Of a stretch of 64,000 nt of DNA, positions 11,249 through 22,342 are shown piece after piece. Under the pieces are notes generated by a model. It saw only the letters and a program-made list of their open reading frames with translations. It made no database searches and was not told the origin of the DNA. Each line of letters begins with the position of its first letter. Within the stretch, counting starts at the first letter, position 1. Where the stretch lies: NCBI GenBank assembly GCA_024220505.1, contig JAKZZE010000009.1, positions 1,436,001 to 1,500,000 of the forward strand. Direction: 5' to 3'. The position numbers and the translations under genes were made by a program. This DNA is from Rhizopus arrhizus (Eukaryota; Mucoromycota; Mucoromycetes; Mucorales; Rhizopodaceae).

Positions 11249-11691
11249 TTTATTTATAAAGTTCATTTGAGCGCGTGATGTTTGTTACAACCATTCTCCT
11301 GAACCTGTTCGATTTCATAAAGAAAGGACAAGAAATAAGAAATCTCTTTGAGCTCAAGGATGAAAAAGGGTCAGTGAAACAATGTCTGAATGACAACCTT
11401 CTTATCGTTTCTGGAGTCAATCCACAAGAAGCTGACAATGTAGAGGTTGAGAATGTAGAGGTTGAGAACGAGTAGCTGTATGCAGCTGAAATGGGTCTAG
11501 TTCGAATAGGATAGAGCATAGGATTGGCCAGCGAAAGGATCCAAGACGGAAGGAGGAGGGCAATTGCACGATTTGAACAAGGAATTTCTTTAAAAAGCTT
11601 AAAAGAAGCAGCAGATGAGTATTGATAGTCATAGGTATTTGAAGTCGGCTGTGTATGTTGAGACAGTAGATCGTATGCTTATTTATGAATG
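11249..11691. repeat. Dispersed repeat, copy 2 (443 bp)
   Basis: Near-identical to 491-913, without the 20-base deletion. A run of nine T lies directly on its left edge. It abuts the decayed minus-strand reverse transcriptase to its right, so it may be the 3' end of that retroelement. If so, copy 1 is a 5'-truncated relative. Confidence 0.8.
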
Positions 11692-12990
11692 TCTAGTTCG
11701 TGTGGAGGGGACAAGGCTTGAGTTTACTACGCGAAAACCATCCAAGGCACCACCTTGTACATCAGCTGCATTCTGTTCTGGTCTTTGGCAATCAAAAGAT
11801 TAGATCAAGTGAGATCGTTGGCTGAAAATAAGAAAGCGGTCTCGATTTTTTAAGCTGTTTTTGAGAATACAGATTTTGTTGCAGGAATTGTTTCTTGATG
11901 GACTTGAAACACTTGAGGCTGAGCTCTTCAGCTAGAGGAGGTATACTTTTCTAAAGTAAAGACTTGGGTAGTTTATACCATTGCTGATGTTTGTCATGTT
12001 GTATATGCTGGCGTAAGTTTTGTCATGTGTGCATTTGCAGGTAGTGTGAAAAATCAAAAAAGAAGTTGAAATTGAAGCATATCCATTCGCTCTTTCACTG
12101 ATGACAAGTGTGGTAGATGGAGCATAACTTTATAGAGACTCCTTTAAATGCAGTGTACATTCGTCGTAAGCGTTTATTCTGGACATCTTCTAGTGCTTTG
12201 ATTTGAGTAATAGGGCTATTGATCGCTAATCTATACTCTAGTCGAGCTGAACTATTTGTGCATAGGATCTGGTATATAAAAGCCAGTTAGAATCAATAGT
12301 ATTGATGGCAGTAGAAGCCAAAAAAAATTTTTTTCATGGTCAAAACCTTGTGGATATTGTGATTGATCAGGTCTTGTGATTTGAAGAAATCATCCTGCTT
12401 GAAAGGTACTCCAAGGTATAAGAAAGAAGGCCGTTTGGGTAATTTGTCCATAAAGCTTATAATTCAAGACATCATTTAAGAAATGAGCGTCAGAACGCAA
12501 AAATATCTTGCCCTCACCGATAGAAAGGATCAAATTTAGATTTTTTTATTCAATAAGGAAACAATGCCTCCTGCAGATCTTACAGCAGTCATTATAACGC
12601 AAGGACTCTAAGCTACTGTTCTTTTGATCCCCAACTACTTCAATTGATTCAATATAATGACTACCAATGATTATGAAAATGTAAAGTCATTGTATACGAT
12701 GGCATCTTGGTTAGTTATCTGATAGAAAGCCAATTCATCCATCCTGGAACCTTACAAAGAACCATCCTGTATATTATCTCAAGATATTTCAAAAGCTACA
12801 AATACCTTTTTCCATCGAAAATTACGAATCATGCCTTTCAAATCGTTTTGTTTATGTTTCCTTTATGAGCAGCCATGACTATTGTTCCTTGGTACCATCA
12901 CTGGTTAGCTATACATTCCATTTGCTGCGAAACATACAGTCTGTGACATAACAAAGGCACAAATAATATAGCTCCTCAGTAGCTCAAGGC
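11692..12990 (-). pseudogene. Decayed non-LTR retrotransposon reverse transcriptase
   Basis: Read on the minus strand, scattered pieces look like a LINE reverse transcriptase C-terminal half. DAIVYND near 12690 stands where the YADD-type active-site motif would be. RPSFLYLGVPF near 12410 matches the usual PLxYLGxPL block. SARLEYRLAI and KALEDVQNKRLRRMY near 12200 match the post-RT region. The pieces lie in several frames with many stops, so no product is possible. Family assignment is by motif memory only. The repeat at 11249-11691 continues directly downstream on the same strand. Confidence 0.5.
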
Positions 12991-13380
12991 TCTCATTCTT
13001 GGCCATATGCATTCTTCATAATTCGCTGTACGCCTTATTTCACGCTCTCTTTTTTTTTATCCTTGATCCTGAAAGGGATTTTTAATTATTTTTCATGCAT
13101 TTTATTTAAACATGTCCAGATGAATTATTGTGCATATATTCCACACCAAACATGATTTTTTTTTGTAAAGTTTACCGCTATTCACTGGAAAAAAAAAAAA
13201 ATGAAATACTCAAAAATTATGTGATGACTCATTTTGTGATAGAATCAAGAATTAAGTTGGCAACTGTGACCTGAGTAACGAGTTTGCAGCTCAGACCATT
13301 GATAGATCAAAAGCAGTCATTTTAATTTTTTTATGATCAATTTACTACTTTTTTTCCCTTTATTTAAACGATTTGTAAAT

Positions 13381-14747
13381 ATGTCATTTATACACAAGAT
13401 TATGAATAAAGCAGCAAGAAATAGTCGCAGTAATAGTAATAGCAGTATTGTTACAAATGAATCAAAATCTCATCAACGTCGGTCTTTCTTTGGATTTGGT
13501 AGCACAACGCAACAAGAAGAGAAGAAGCCAAAAATGGAAGATGCAACCATTAGCTTAGGTATTTAATTGAATAAAATAATAAAAAATAAGATAGACTTAT
13601 ATGTAGTATAGAAAATATAAAAGGTAAAGAAATGCTACGACAAAATGAAATATCAAAGGTAACTAATACATAAAAAAGAAATAGAAAGATTAAAGCAGCA
13701 GTATCAAGATTATGATCAACGTATATTAGAGCAAAGAAAGAATAGAGCTCAATTGAAATTAGATGACTTTCAATTGTTAAGAACATTAGGGACTGGTTCC
13801 TTTGGTAGAGTTCACTTGTCACGATCAAAGCATAACCATCGATACTACGCTATTAAAGTATTAAAAAAGTCAGAAATAGTCCGATTGAAGCAAGTGGAGC
13901 ATACAAATAATGAAAAGCATATATTGGAAACAACAGCTAATCCATTTATGGTAAATCTTTGGGGTACATTTCAAGACGATATCAATTTGTATATGGTCAT
14001 GGATTATGTACCAGGCGGCGAATTATTTAGTATTCTTAGGAAAGCTAAAGTAAGCTATATGGTAACAGTTAGTGCTTTTAGCTAATGTCCTTTTAGAGAT
14101 TTCCTGATCATGTAGCAAGGTTTTACGCAGCAGAGGTTGTACTTGTGATAGAATATCTTCATTCAAAGAATATCATCTATCGCGACCTGAAGCCAGAAAA
14201 CATATTAATTGACGCGAATGGACACATCAAGATAACTGACTTTGGATTTGCAAAATACGTGCCTGATGTTACATGGACATTATGTGGAACACCAGATTAT
14301 TTAGCACCCGAGGTGATTCAATCTAAAGGGTATGGTAAAGCAGTGGACTGGTGGAGTTTAGGTATCTTAATTTTTGAAATGTTGGCTGGCCATCCACCAT
14401 TTTTTGATGATGATCACCTTAAACTATACGAAAAGATCATTCAAAGCAAGATTCGGTGGCCTGCCTATTTTGATCCACATGCCAGAGACTTATTAAAACG
14501 ACTACTGATAAGCGACTTATCCAGACGATTTGGTAACTTGAAAAGGGGAGCGCAAGATATCAGGGATCATGCCTGGTTTGGTGCCACTGATTTTATAAAA
14601 TTAGCAAATCGACAAACAAAGCCACCCTTTGTGCCCAAGATACAAAGCGAAGGAGATTGCTCTCACTTTGATAAATATCCAGAAACAAATGAGAAATATG
14701 GAATAGCAGGACCGGATCCTTATAGAGAGAAATTCATTGAATTTTAA
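13381..14747 (+). CDS. cAMP-dependent protein kinase catalytic subunit (PKA, AGC family)
   Basis: Three exons (13381-13558, 13679-14049, 14097-14747) give 399 residues. The Ser/Asn-rich N-terminal 85 residues precede the kinase domain. Kinase motifs are [23 protein letters not shown] (the YRD form typical of PKA), DFGFAK, the activation loop [14 protein letters not shown] and the C-lobe VDWWSLG. The AGC tail ends in FIEF, the FxxF hydrophobic motif at the extreme C-terminus expected of PKA. In fungi this enzyme is held by a regulatory subunit and released by cAMP, controlling growth, dimorphism and sporulation. An in-frame ATG at 13333 would add 16 hydrophobic residues; I prefer 13381. The first intron is 120 nt, with a CTAAT branch-like site just before its end. 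Confidence 0.93.
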
Positions 14748-14950
14748 TTATCAAAGTCGATGGGGTGGGATGGCACAAAATATAATAGTACAAATGATAG
14801 ATATAATAATACCGATTGTTAATAACCAAATCGACCTTGAAATCAAGATGCGTTTTACTTGTGGTTGTTTAATTGAATTGAATTTAAATGTAGTGGTCTC
14901 ACTATTTTTTATTATAATTAAAAATACAGTTTATTATATACATTCTTTAT

Positions 14951-15763
14951 TTACCTTTTATTGAATAAGAGTACCCAAAGCGGGTCCAGACCAGTAAAAA
15001 AAGTTAAAAGGTTGTATATTCCAATCCAAAACGGTAATAGTATCTAATTAACAATATAAGTTTACGCGCACACTTTGTATATACCAGTGTATCTACTTAC
15101 CCAAAAGCGCGTTCCCCATTGTGGATAACCTAGAAAGATAAAAGAAAGTGAAGTAGTCAAGGCAGCGAATAAGGAAACTAAACCAAGAACTAATCGACCC
15201 ATTTGCTGATACAATGTCACATTTCCCCACACTTTCAATCTCAAAAACTTGGGATAAGCAAATCGTTGCATGTATTCAAACACATAATTTTTAGCCTCTG
15301 CAAATAGTAAAGGATCGTCTCTTGCATTCTCTTCCTTTTCTAATTCTTTACAAAGCATTTTTCTTAATTCAATTGGTAACTGAGTCACTTCTTTAGTCGC
15401 TGAAGGTACAAGGTATCTTAGGATCAATCGCTGTGCTGAATCCGACAAGTCTTTACGACTGGGTATCTTTTCGTCCAAAGTAGGTGGATGTTGAGAGAGC
15501 CTACTTAGCAGTCGAGGTGATTGAAATCCTTCACTTAGATCAGTCTCTGATAAATGTCCTGTGCGATGCATGGCTTTGACATATTTCTTCCATAATAATT
15601 CGTGATGTTGCAAGTCTAAATAAAAGTCTAATACTTCTTCCATTTTCAGTCTGTCCCTCATAACAATATAAAAGTTATACAAACAGACCGGTGGTAAAGT
15701 CTTTCGACTCAATACTTGATCTAGTGTAGGTAAGTCTGAATGAACATCTGACATTGCTTTCAA
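14951..15763 (-). CDS. RAX1: Rax1-like protein: RGS domain followed by membrane segments
   Basis: Two exons, 15763-15101 and 15043-14951, join across a 57-nt intron to give 251 residues (248 if the fourth-codon ATG is used). The N-terminal part, including LPPVCLYNFYIVMRDRL and LDFYLDLQHHELLWKKY, has the helical pattern of an RGS domain. The tail has hydrophobic segments: GRLVLGLVSLFAALTTSLSF and, across the splice, WILLPFWIGIYNLLTF with TGLDPLWVLLF. This layout matches yeast Rax1, which marks bud sites with Rax2 at the plasma membrane. The role in a filamentous fungus is not established by sequence; polarity is likely. It converges with the PKA gene, with 203 bases between stops. Confidence 0.78.
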
Positions 15764-17478
15764 TTTAAAAGAAAAAGAAACTAAATTTTTTTATTGACTG
15801 AGTCTAATGAAAAAAGGGGGTGTGATCTTCCAAAAATGGGTAGTGATCACTTATTCGTATCGCATTTATTCAAAAAGTCAGTATCAAAAGAAAGTAAATC
15901 TAATCTAATTAAACATATGCTATGTTTACTTTGTAAATGACTTTATGCTTCTTTCACTTGTTATAAAAGGGATACTCTCTTGGCATGGCCATTTTAAAAG
16001 GGAACAAGATGATTTCCATATATTAAGTTTCATGTTCCGCACACCAAATGCTTCGTCATTTTATTGCCGATATGGAGGATTTGAAGCAGACGATAAGTAG
16101 ATTGGGAGGCAGTGGGTGTTGTACCTGCTGAACATCTCGTGGGAATTATGAAAGACCAAGGTCAATAGGAACATAGTAGATGCTAATTCTCAATTCTTTT
16201 ATTTTATAAAAACAGACGGTTTTGTACATCTAAGTTATTAAGCGTATTCTATTTTCATTTAATAATTATATACTGAATTTAAGGCATGTTTTTCTGACAA
16301 GAGATTAAATTCAAAAACGATAAAACATTTTGATGTGTGGTTGTATGAGTTCTACGTTGATTTTCAAGAGTGGTCAATATCTAGCATAAGCAATTCGGTC
16401 TTTTGGTCTGAATCGATCAATATTGCTACATGGTCATTTGAAAAACCAAACTTTCCAAGGCTTTAAAGCCGATATCACAAAAGATACCATCGATGCTGCT
16501 GTTCAAAGTAGGTTTTACCTGTAGGATTGAAATAATGAAAATATTTCAGTTTTTTTTTTTTTTTTTTTTTTTTTTACTAAACCTCATATATTTTCTTTTC
16601 GCTTACTGCATTTTAAGTAAAGATGAGCAGGAGAAAAGTGGCAAAAAAAGAGTCATAGATATTATGGTATGTTTTCTGTTTAATCTCTTTTACAGATGCA
16701 GATTCGGCTACGTAATAACCATCAAAGCGTACAATACACTGTGGATCACTTCATCTTGCTCTTTAATTAACTGAAAAATATTGTTTACAAGATAGTATTC
16801 ATCTTGCCTCAATTCAATAAAACATTGGAACAGATCTGCATACAAATTTATTGAAGAAGAATAGGGTTCAATATGCAAAACAACTCATGCTTTAAAGTCC
16901 TTTTCCAATTGCATCTATTGCAAAGTATTTGGGGAGTCCAAAAAAGCAGGTATCTTATTATAGTAATAACAAAATACTAAACAGAGGAAAGTAATTCTAT
17001 AGAATTTCTTCATATGTTGTTTTCTCTTGACGATCTTTGGAGAGAAAGTAGTGATATTAATTGAAAAAGTTTAGACTAACCTATTGCACTTTCATAGTAA
17101 ATGATATAGTCTTCCCTGCTATATAAACTATCCAAATTAACGTGATCGAAAATAATGAAAGTCATGCTTCTTTTTATGTCATAGTATATGCAAGTGGTGG
17201 AGGTTGCTGATGGTGGAAGTTTTGCTGTTAATAATGTATAAAAAAGAAAAAGTTTTATAATTGATAAAAACGTTAAATCTCGTTCTTTCTTTCTCTTTGA
17301 CCTATTGAAACAAACTTAAGACTCTTTTGCAAGCATAAACGGTATTCTTTGCTTGTATTTTTCTTTTGGTCTCTTCAAAATTATCAAGTATTTTATATGA
17401 TAATACTCAAAGATTTTTGTGTTCCTGGAAATGAAAATCTTTTTAATTTTTTTTTTTTTTTAAAATTAAACCAGCTTA
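15764..17478. other. Intergenic region between the Rax1-like and MFS genes
   Basis: No gene is supported. A 47-codon open stretch near 16330-16470 (containing DFQEWSISSISNSVFW) looks protein-like but has no start or splice partner. A T-tract of about 25 bases at 16551-16575 accounts for the Phe-rich open frame there. Confidence 0.45.
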
Positions 17479-19228
17479 ATGTATGAGAACGAGTCTATTA
17501 ATCTCGACATTCGACAACGTTCAAATACTTCAATTAGTCGATCTTGTCCTGAACCAAGTGAACAAGAAAGTACAGTTGATAGAGATCGCGAAAAAAAACT
17601 ATTGAGAAAGTTAGATTGGCGTATTGTACCTTGGATCTTTATACTTTACTTTTTATCTGTTGAGGATCGGTCTAATGTCGGATTTGCAATGACTATGAAT
17701 AGTGCTGAGAAACATACTTTGGCTGATACTTCTGGTCTTACTTCTCACCAAAATAATATTGGACTTGGTTTATTTTATGTTGGTTACATAGTAAATAAAA
17801 TAATATGTGGCTTCTATACATGCCTTAATATATGAGCTACGTAGATATTTGAAGTACCTTCGAATCTGTTAATGGCTCATGTTAATCCTGCTCACTGGAT
17901 TGCTCGGATCATGATCACTTGGAGTATAGTTACTGGTTGTATGGCAGCTATATCACGACCTTGGCATTTTTATCTTTTAAGGTTTTTATTGGTAAAAACA
18001 TATTATTACACATCTAAATCTTGAATTAAAACAAAGATTAGGGCGTCTTTGAGGCAGGGTTTTGGCCAGGTAAAATAAACAATTAAATAAAGATGAGTGT
18101 TATCTTATGCCTCTTTCTTATTGTTACTGTAGGGATTAGTAAAGATATGCAAATAAAGAAAAAAAGATTTGTTAACATTTCTTCATAGCCTATTATAATA
18201 CACTTTGGTACAGACCAGAAGAGATATCCAGTAGAATTGGTGTAACCTATCTGGCAGGACCTGCATCTGGGGCTGTAGGTGGCCTTATATCGGCGGGTGT
18301 ACAATTAATTGACACGCATGGGCATTTGTACGGATGGCAATGGCTATTTTTAATATCGGCCGTTGTATCTTTACTTTTTGGCATTGCAACCATCTTTTAC
18401 CTGCCATCTACACCAGAAAAATCAACTCGATTTTTAACAGAGGACGAACGAACACGCGTACAGAGAAGGCTCGAGACTTCTGATGCGCATGAATCAGTTG
18501 AAGAGAGGAATTTGAAACGAGGATGGATACAGGTATTGAGTGAATTAAAGGATTTTAAAATATGGATATTTTGTGTGTTATATTTTACACCTGTGATGGC
18601 TGCTACTTCCTTGGGTTATTTCATACCCAAGATTGTACAGCAGATTGGACAGTTTACATCTATTCAAGTAAGTTTGATGAGTATACCTCCTTATGTGTTT
18701 GGTGGTTTGATGGTCTACGTTATCACACGCTGCAGCGATCATTATAGTTCTCGCGGATGGTTTATTGTCGGTTGCTGTCTCATTTCCTTTATTGGATTCA
18801 CTGTTCTTAGCTTTGCTGGATCAGTGGGCGCTCGTTATTTTGGTTTAATGATAGTTGCAGGTGGAACTTACCCTACAGTCCCGCTGGTAAAAGAAAGAAA
18901 AAGGTGTGTATTATGTTTGTGTTCTGATAAAAATGAATAGAGTATGGCGTGGACGGCCAATTCTAAAGATGATCCTGTAGCTGTTGCTTCTGCTACAGGT
19001 ATTGTATCCTCTGTTGCTAACTTTGGTGCTTTAATTTGTACCTTTGCCCTTTATTCTGGTTGGCCATCAGATGCACCAAGATACGTTGGATCAAATATGA
19101 TTAATGGCGGAGCTATGGTTGTAGCGGCTATTTGTGCATTTTTATTAAGATTACATTTGTCAAGAGTAAACTCCATCATTGAAAAAGAAGGCTATGTAGG
19201 GGAGAGAACACACCTTTACATCCTTTAA
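17479..19228 (+). CDS. MFS transporter, anion:cation symporter (Dal5/Tna1-like) family
   Basis: Five exons (17479-17790, 17845-17991, 18042-18069, 18189-18886, 18941-19228) give 490 residues. Exon 3 is only 28 nt and encodes GVFEAGFWP. Around twelve hydrophobic segments are visible. Family marks are LDWRIVPWIFILYFLSVEDR in the first helix region, DRSNVGFA, the loop YIIFEVPSN, RPEEISSRIGV, and GPASGAVGGLIS. These are typical of fungal permeases for allantoate, pantothenate, nicotinate or related organic anions. The substrate cannot be told from sequence. The C-terminal tail is short and lacks an obvious sorting signal. Every splice junction keeps the frame. Confidence 0.85.
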
Positions 19229-19672
19229 ATGCTTTTCTTTTAATAATTGAATAAAAACATGCCACAATACCATTGTGTCAGTTAATGATGAGAAAAACTT
19301 TTTTTTTAATAAGCAGCAATACTTTATTAAGCTCTTTAAGACTGTACGCTCGAGTTGAGAGACTATACATTACTTACATATTGTTGGGTATCCTTGTTGT
19401 TTATTTTGCTCATCTTTTTTAACCTTTCTAACACAGAAAGGTTTTGGCTTTAAAGAATGAATCCGTAAAATTTTTTGCTTTAAGACCTAAGCAAAAATTG
19501 GGCATTTTTATTGCTACTTTTATTAATAAGCATATCAACGTCTTATATCAGCAAGTCGGATAAACTTTATTTGAATTGTTTAAATATTTTGTTTCACTTT
19601 CGATCCTGATAAAAATGAGCGGCAATATAAAATTCATTTGGACTATTTTTTTTGAAAAAAATAGCCTTTCAT
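19229..19672. other. Intergenic region left of the Tc1/mariner insertion
   Basis: AT-rich sequence with no supported gene. It ends at the TA target site (19673-19674) of the transposon. Confidence 0.4.
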
Positions 19673-19674
19673 TA

Positions 19675-19836
19675 TTGTATTTTTCAGCAATTAAGAGACA
19701 GTCTCAGAGAAAATAAGAGAAAATTATTGGATAAAATAAGAGAAAATTTTAGATCAATTAAGAGAAAACTGACCAATAAATAAGAGAAAAACTCAGGAAA
19801 AATTAAGAGAAAAAAAAAGGGCAATTAGTAGAAAGC
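19675..19836 (+). repeat. Left terminal inverted repeat with six iterated WTAAGAGA motifs
   Basis: This 162-bp repeat matches 21266-21427 in reverse complement. TAAGAGA starts at 19692, 19714, 19737, 19759, 19781 and 19804, so copies recur every 22-23 bp on one strand. All but the first extend to TAAGAGAAAA. The 22-23 bp spacing is about two helical turns, so the copies face the same side of the DNA, as expected for cooperative protein binding. Confidence 0.95.
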
Positions 19837-19856
19837 TTATTTATGCTTTAATCTCA

Positions 19857-21239
19857 TTATAAGTTTTTCTCCAGTGCTAAGCACTTTTCAAAGAATCCGA
19901 GGGAATGGTGGATCCAGCCTTGGCAGTCTTTCTTGGTTACCTTGGAGCAGGCATCCATGATTCTGGGTGTGAGTGTCTCACCAGTTTCAAAAGGCTTTCT
20001 TTTGACACCATACTTCACCTTCGACCAGAATAGCTCAATTGGGTTTAGGAATGGTGAGTATGGTGGAAGATATACACACTTATAGCCTCTGCTTTCTATC
20101 AGATTTCTTACTGTAGCTGGCTTATGTATGGGAGCATTGTCCATTACCAAATAAAAGCCCTTCATGTTGTTTCGGTCAAGAACATCCATCACATTACTCA
20201 AGTAATTTAGATAATGCTCAGCCCTTGTTCCAACTTTGGCTGTTGTTGTAACAACTTTACCATCTATTCTTCTCTTCTTAGCTCCCGAAACCATTATTGG
20301 CTTTCTCAAAGAAATGTCAATAATGCCGGCACTTGAGATGGCACCAAGGATGGTTATTGTAGTGCCTTTTGAAGCAGGGACAGTTGTCTTAGCAGGTGCT
20401 CCCTTCTTAGACCAGCCACGAGTGCGTGTCATGTGTAGATTGAATCCTGCTTCATCCAAAAATACGCAGTTGTTCTCAAAGTCCATTTCTTTATCAGCTA
20501 GCCATTGAAGGATGGTCTCCTTTCTCTTCTTCAAAGTTTCTTCTGAATTTCTAGCAACTGAAATCTTCTCCAACTTCTTCATAGATAGTGCACAGCTGGT
20601 CCTAAGATGTCTATATACTGCAGATGGGCTTACAGAGAGACTTGGAAACTCTATGAGCAACAACTCGTGTATTCCAGCTACAGTTGTAGTTGAATGCTCA
20701 TCAACAAGGTCGATAATAAACTTTGAGTGCTTCTCAGTAAGCTCAGAGACAGTTCCCATTCTGCGTCCTCTTTTCTTCTGTTGAGGTACCTCCCCAGTTT
20801 TCTGCCACTGCGATTTGAAACGGTAGGCTGATTTTTCATTTATTCCTGTCCTTAAAGCTGCATCCTTTATAGGTACCTGTTCAACTAACAGAGCAATAAG
20901 CTTGTTAATATCCTGCTGAGTGTATACACGTCTAGCATTGCTAGCATCGTCTTTTTTTTCAGTCAGATCTCTGAGAGGCTTCTCTTCATTCAAATCACTC
21001 TCACTACGCTGCACATCAGCTTCCTTTTCCTCCTCGTCCGAGCTATTACTGGCCTCATCGTCCTCGTGCTCTTTCTTCAGCTCCATCGTCGCATCTTCAT
21101 CTAACTCCATGGCTGATGCAGTGATGTTATACTCCCATTTCTTTCTCATCATCGACATTACACTGACAATAATCTCGGGTACAGCTTCAATATCTTCGTC
21201 GTGTAGAGAGATCTCGTTCATATCATAGTCAATATCCAT
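19857..21239 (-). CDS. Tc1/mariner transposase (DD34E)
   Basis: A single uninterrupted 460-residue frame inside the transposon. The first 100 residues are acidic (runs of Asp, Glu and Ser). A helix-turn-helix-like region follows, with VPIKDAALRTGINEKSAYRF near residues 123-142 and KKRGRRMG near 155. The catalytic core shows Asp262 in VFLDEAGFN, Asp367 in LVMDNAPIHK and Glu402 in FLNPIELFWSK. There are 34 residues between the last two, the Tc1-like DD34E spacing. It cuts and pastes the element by acting on the terminal repeats. The long acidic N-terminus is more than a minimal Tc1 transposase of about 340 residues has. Its base composition is more balanced than that of the AT-rich flanks. All catalytic residues are present, so it may be active. 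Confidence 0.96.
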   Translation of the reverse strand: MDIDYDMNEISLHDEDIEAVPEIIVSVMSMMRKKWEYNITASAMELDEDATMELKKEHEDDEASNSSDEEEKEADVQRSESDLNEEKPLRDLTEKKDDASNARRVYTQQDINKLIALLVEQVPIKDAALRTGINEKSAYRFKSQWQKTGEVPQQKKRGRRMGTVSELTEKHSKFIIDLVDEHSTTTVAGIHELLLIEFPSLSVSPSAVYRHLRTSCALSMKKLEKISVARNSEETLKKRKETILQWLADKEMDFENNCVFLDEAGFNLHMTRTRGWSKKGAPAKTTVPASKGTTITILGAISSAGIIDISLRKPIMVSGAKKRRIDGKVVTTTAKVGTRAEHYLNYLSNVMDVLDRNNMKGFYLVMDNAPIHKPATVRNLIESRGYKCVYLPPYSPFLNPIELFWSKVKYGVKRKPFETGETLTPRIMDACSKVTKKDCQGWIHHSLGFFEKCLALEKNL

Positions 21240-21265
21240 TTTTTGTTAATAATTGTGAGAAAAGT

Positions 21266-21427
21266 GCTTTCTACTAATTGCCCTTTTTTTTTCTCTTAAT
21301 TTTTCCTGAGTTTTTCTCTTATTTATTGGTCAGTTTTCTCTTAATTGATCTAAAATTTTCTCTTATTTTATCCAATAATTTTCTCTTATTTTCTCTGAGA
21401 CTGTCTCTTAATTGCTGAAAAATACAA
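21266..21427 (-). repeat. Right terminal inverted repeat
   Basis: Reverse complement of the left repeat, with the six motif copies mirrored as TCTCTTA at 21292, 21315, 21337, 21359, 21382 and 21404. The repeat ends 26 bases before the transposase ATG at 21239, so the repeat array also sits in the transposase promoter and could allow autoregulation. Confidence 0.95.
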
Positions 21428-21429
21428 TA

Positions 21430-22342
21430 TCACCGATGATGCCATGACGATGAGCGTTAAGTTGTACAACAGAAGGATTTAGATCGTCTGAGCTTTATTA
21501 CCGAAGAATTGGGAGATACCCCAAAAAGGATTTCTTGTTTACTGCACAGAGACTTGTATGCTAAGCTATCCAGCAAGTAAACAAGTGATGATATGGCATC
21601 GTTACTTTATAATACGATATGCTACCCTTTTTATACTTTTTACAACAAGAATTCAAGCAGTCATCCAATCAAAAGTAAAGTTTAATTTTATTAGCCAAAT
21701 TTAGCTTGTAACACTTTGATCTTGCTCTAGAACTCCCCCCAAATTACCTACTTTAGACACAAATATGGATCGAACCAAAAAAAAAAACAATAATATATGA
21801 ATTCCTAAAGTAAAACATATCAGCTATTAAAAAAACATAATAATTAATCTATCAAACAGCACATAATAAAGACACTCTATCATCATTTATAGAAATAAAA
21901 GTAAACCCCAAATAAATTTTCAATTCACTTTTCAATCGTTGAAGTTAGCATTTGTACCGATCGTTGGCTATCATTGAATCTCGATACCATCCGCAGCTAA
22001 AGTTAAAATCATGAAAAATAAAATAAAAGTACTCACTCTTGCATCCGTTGTTATAGTTGCTATTACATGTAAAGCTATTTGGGCTAAATAACTTGTAAAA
22101 AGAAGTAAGCTTTTTTTTATAAAAAAAAAAATAGGAGAAAATCATTTTTGAGTAACCAGTGTAATTCTGATAATATATTATCCATAATATTAGCTTTTTC
22201 TTTTTTTCTTTTTTTCTTTTCTTTTTTTCTTTTTTTTTCTTTTTTTAGTTCTTTTATTATCCTTCTTCATCTTTTCTGCTTTCCTTTCCCCTCTTTTTAA
22301 TAGACATATTTACGCATTATTATTATTTTAAATATTACATAA
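21430..22342. other. Intergenic region upstream of the hybrid histidine kinase
   Basis: A short open stretch right of the transposon (near 21460-21580, containing TPKRISCLLHRDLYAKL) looks protein-like but has no start or continuation. A long pyrimidine tract at about 22195-22260 lies before the kinase start, a common fungal promoter feature. No further gene is supported. Confidence 0.45.

Larger units (their letters stand above)
19675..21427 (-). mobile_element. Complete Tc1/mariner-type DNA transposon, 1753 bp
   Basis: The element begins TTGTATTTTTCAGC and ends with its exact reverse complement. It is bounded by TA at 19673-19674 and 21428-21429, the target duplication expected for Tc1/mariner. 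The terminal inverted repeats are 162 bp and look identical base for base. It carries one intact transposase gene on the minus strand. Perfect ends plus an open transposase point to a recent insertion that may still be mobile. It lies between the MFS gene and the hybrid histidine kinase and disrupts neither. Confidence 0.96.

Noticed and set aside
16493..16774. 93-codon plus-strand frame
   Set aside because: It depends on a T-tract that gives a run of Phe; there is no recognisable domain or splice context.
7798..19228. Secondary-metabolite cluster formed by the dioxygenase, PKA and MFS genes
   Set aside because: The genes are separated by transposon debris and housekeeping-type genes, with no backbone synthase or pathway regulator.
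19675..19836. CRISPR-like spaced repeats
   Set aside because: The unit is 8-10 bp with 22-bp spacing inside a transposon inverted repeat, in a eukaryotic genome with no Cas genes.
20236..21228. Plus-strand frames opposite the transposase
   Set aside because: These are shadows of the minus-strand transposase codons; the DDE motifs are on the other strand.
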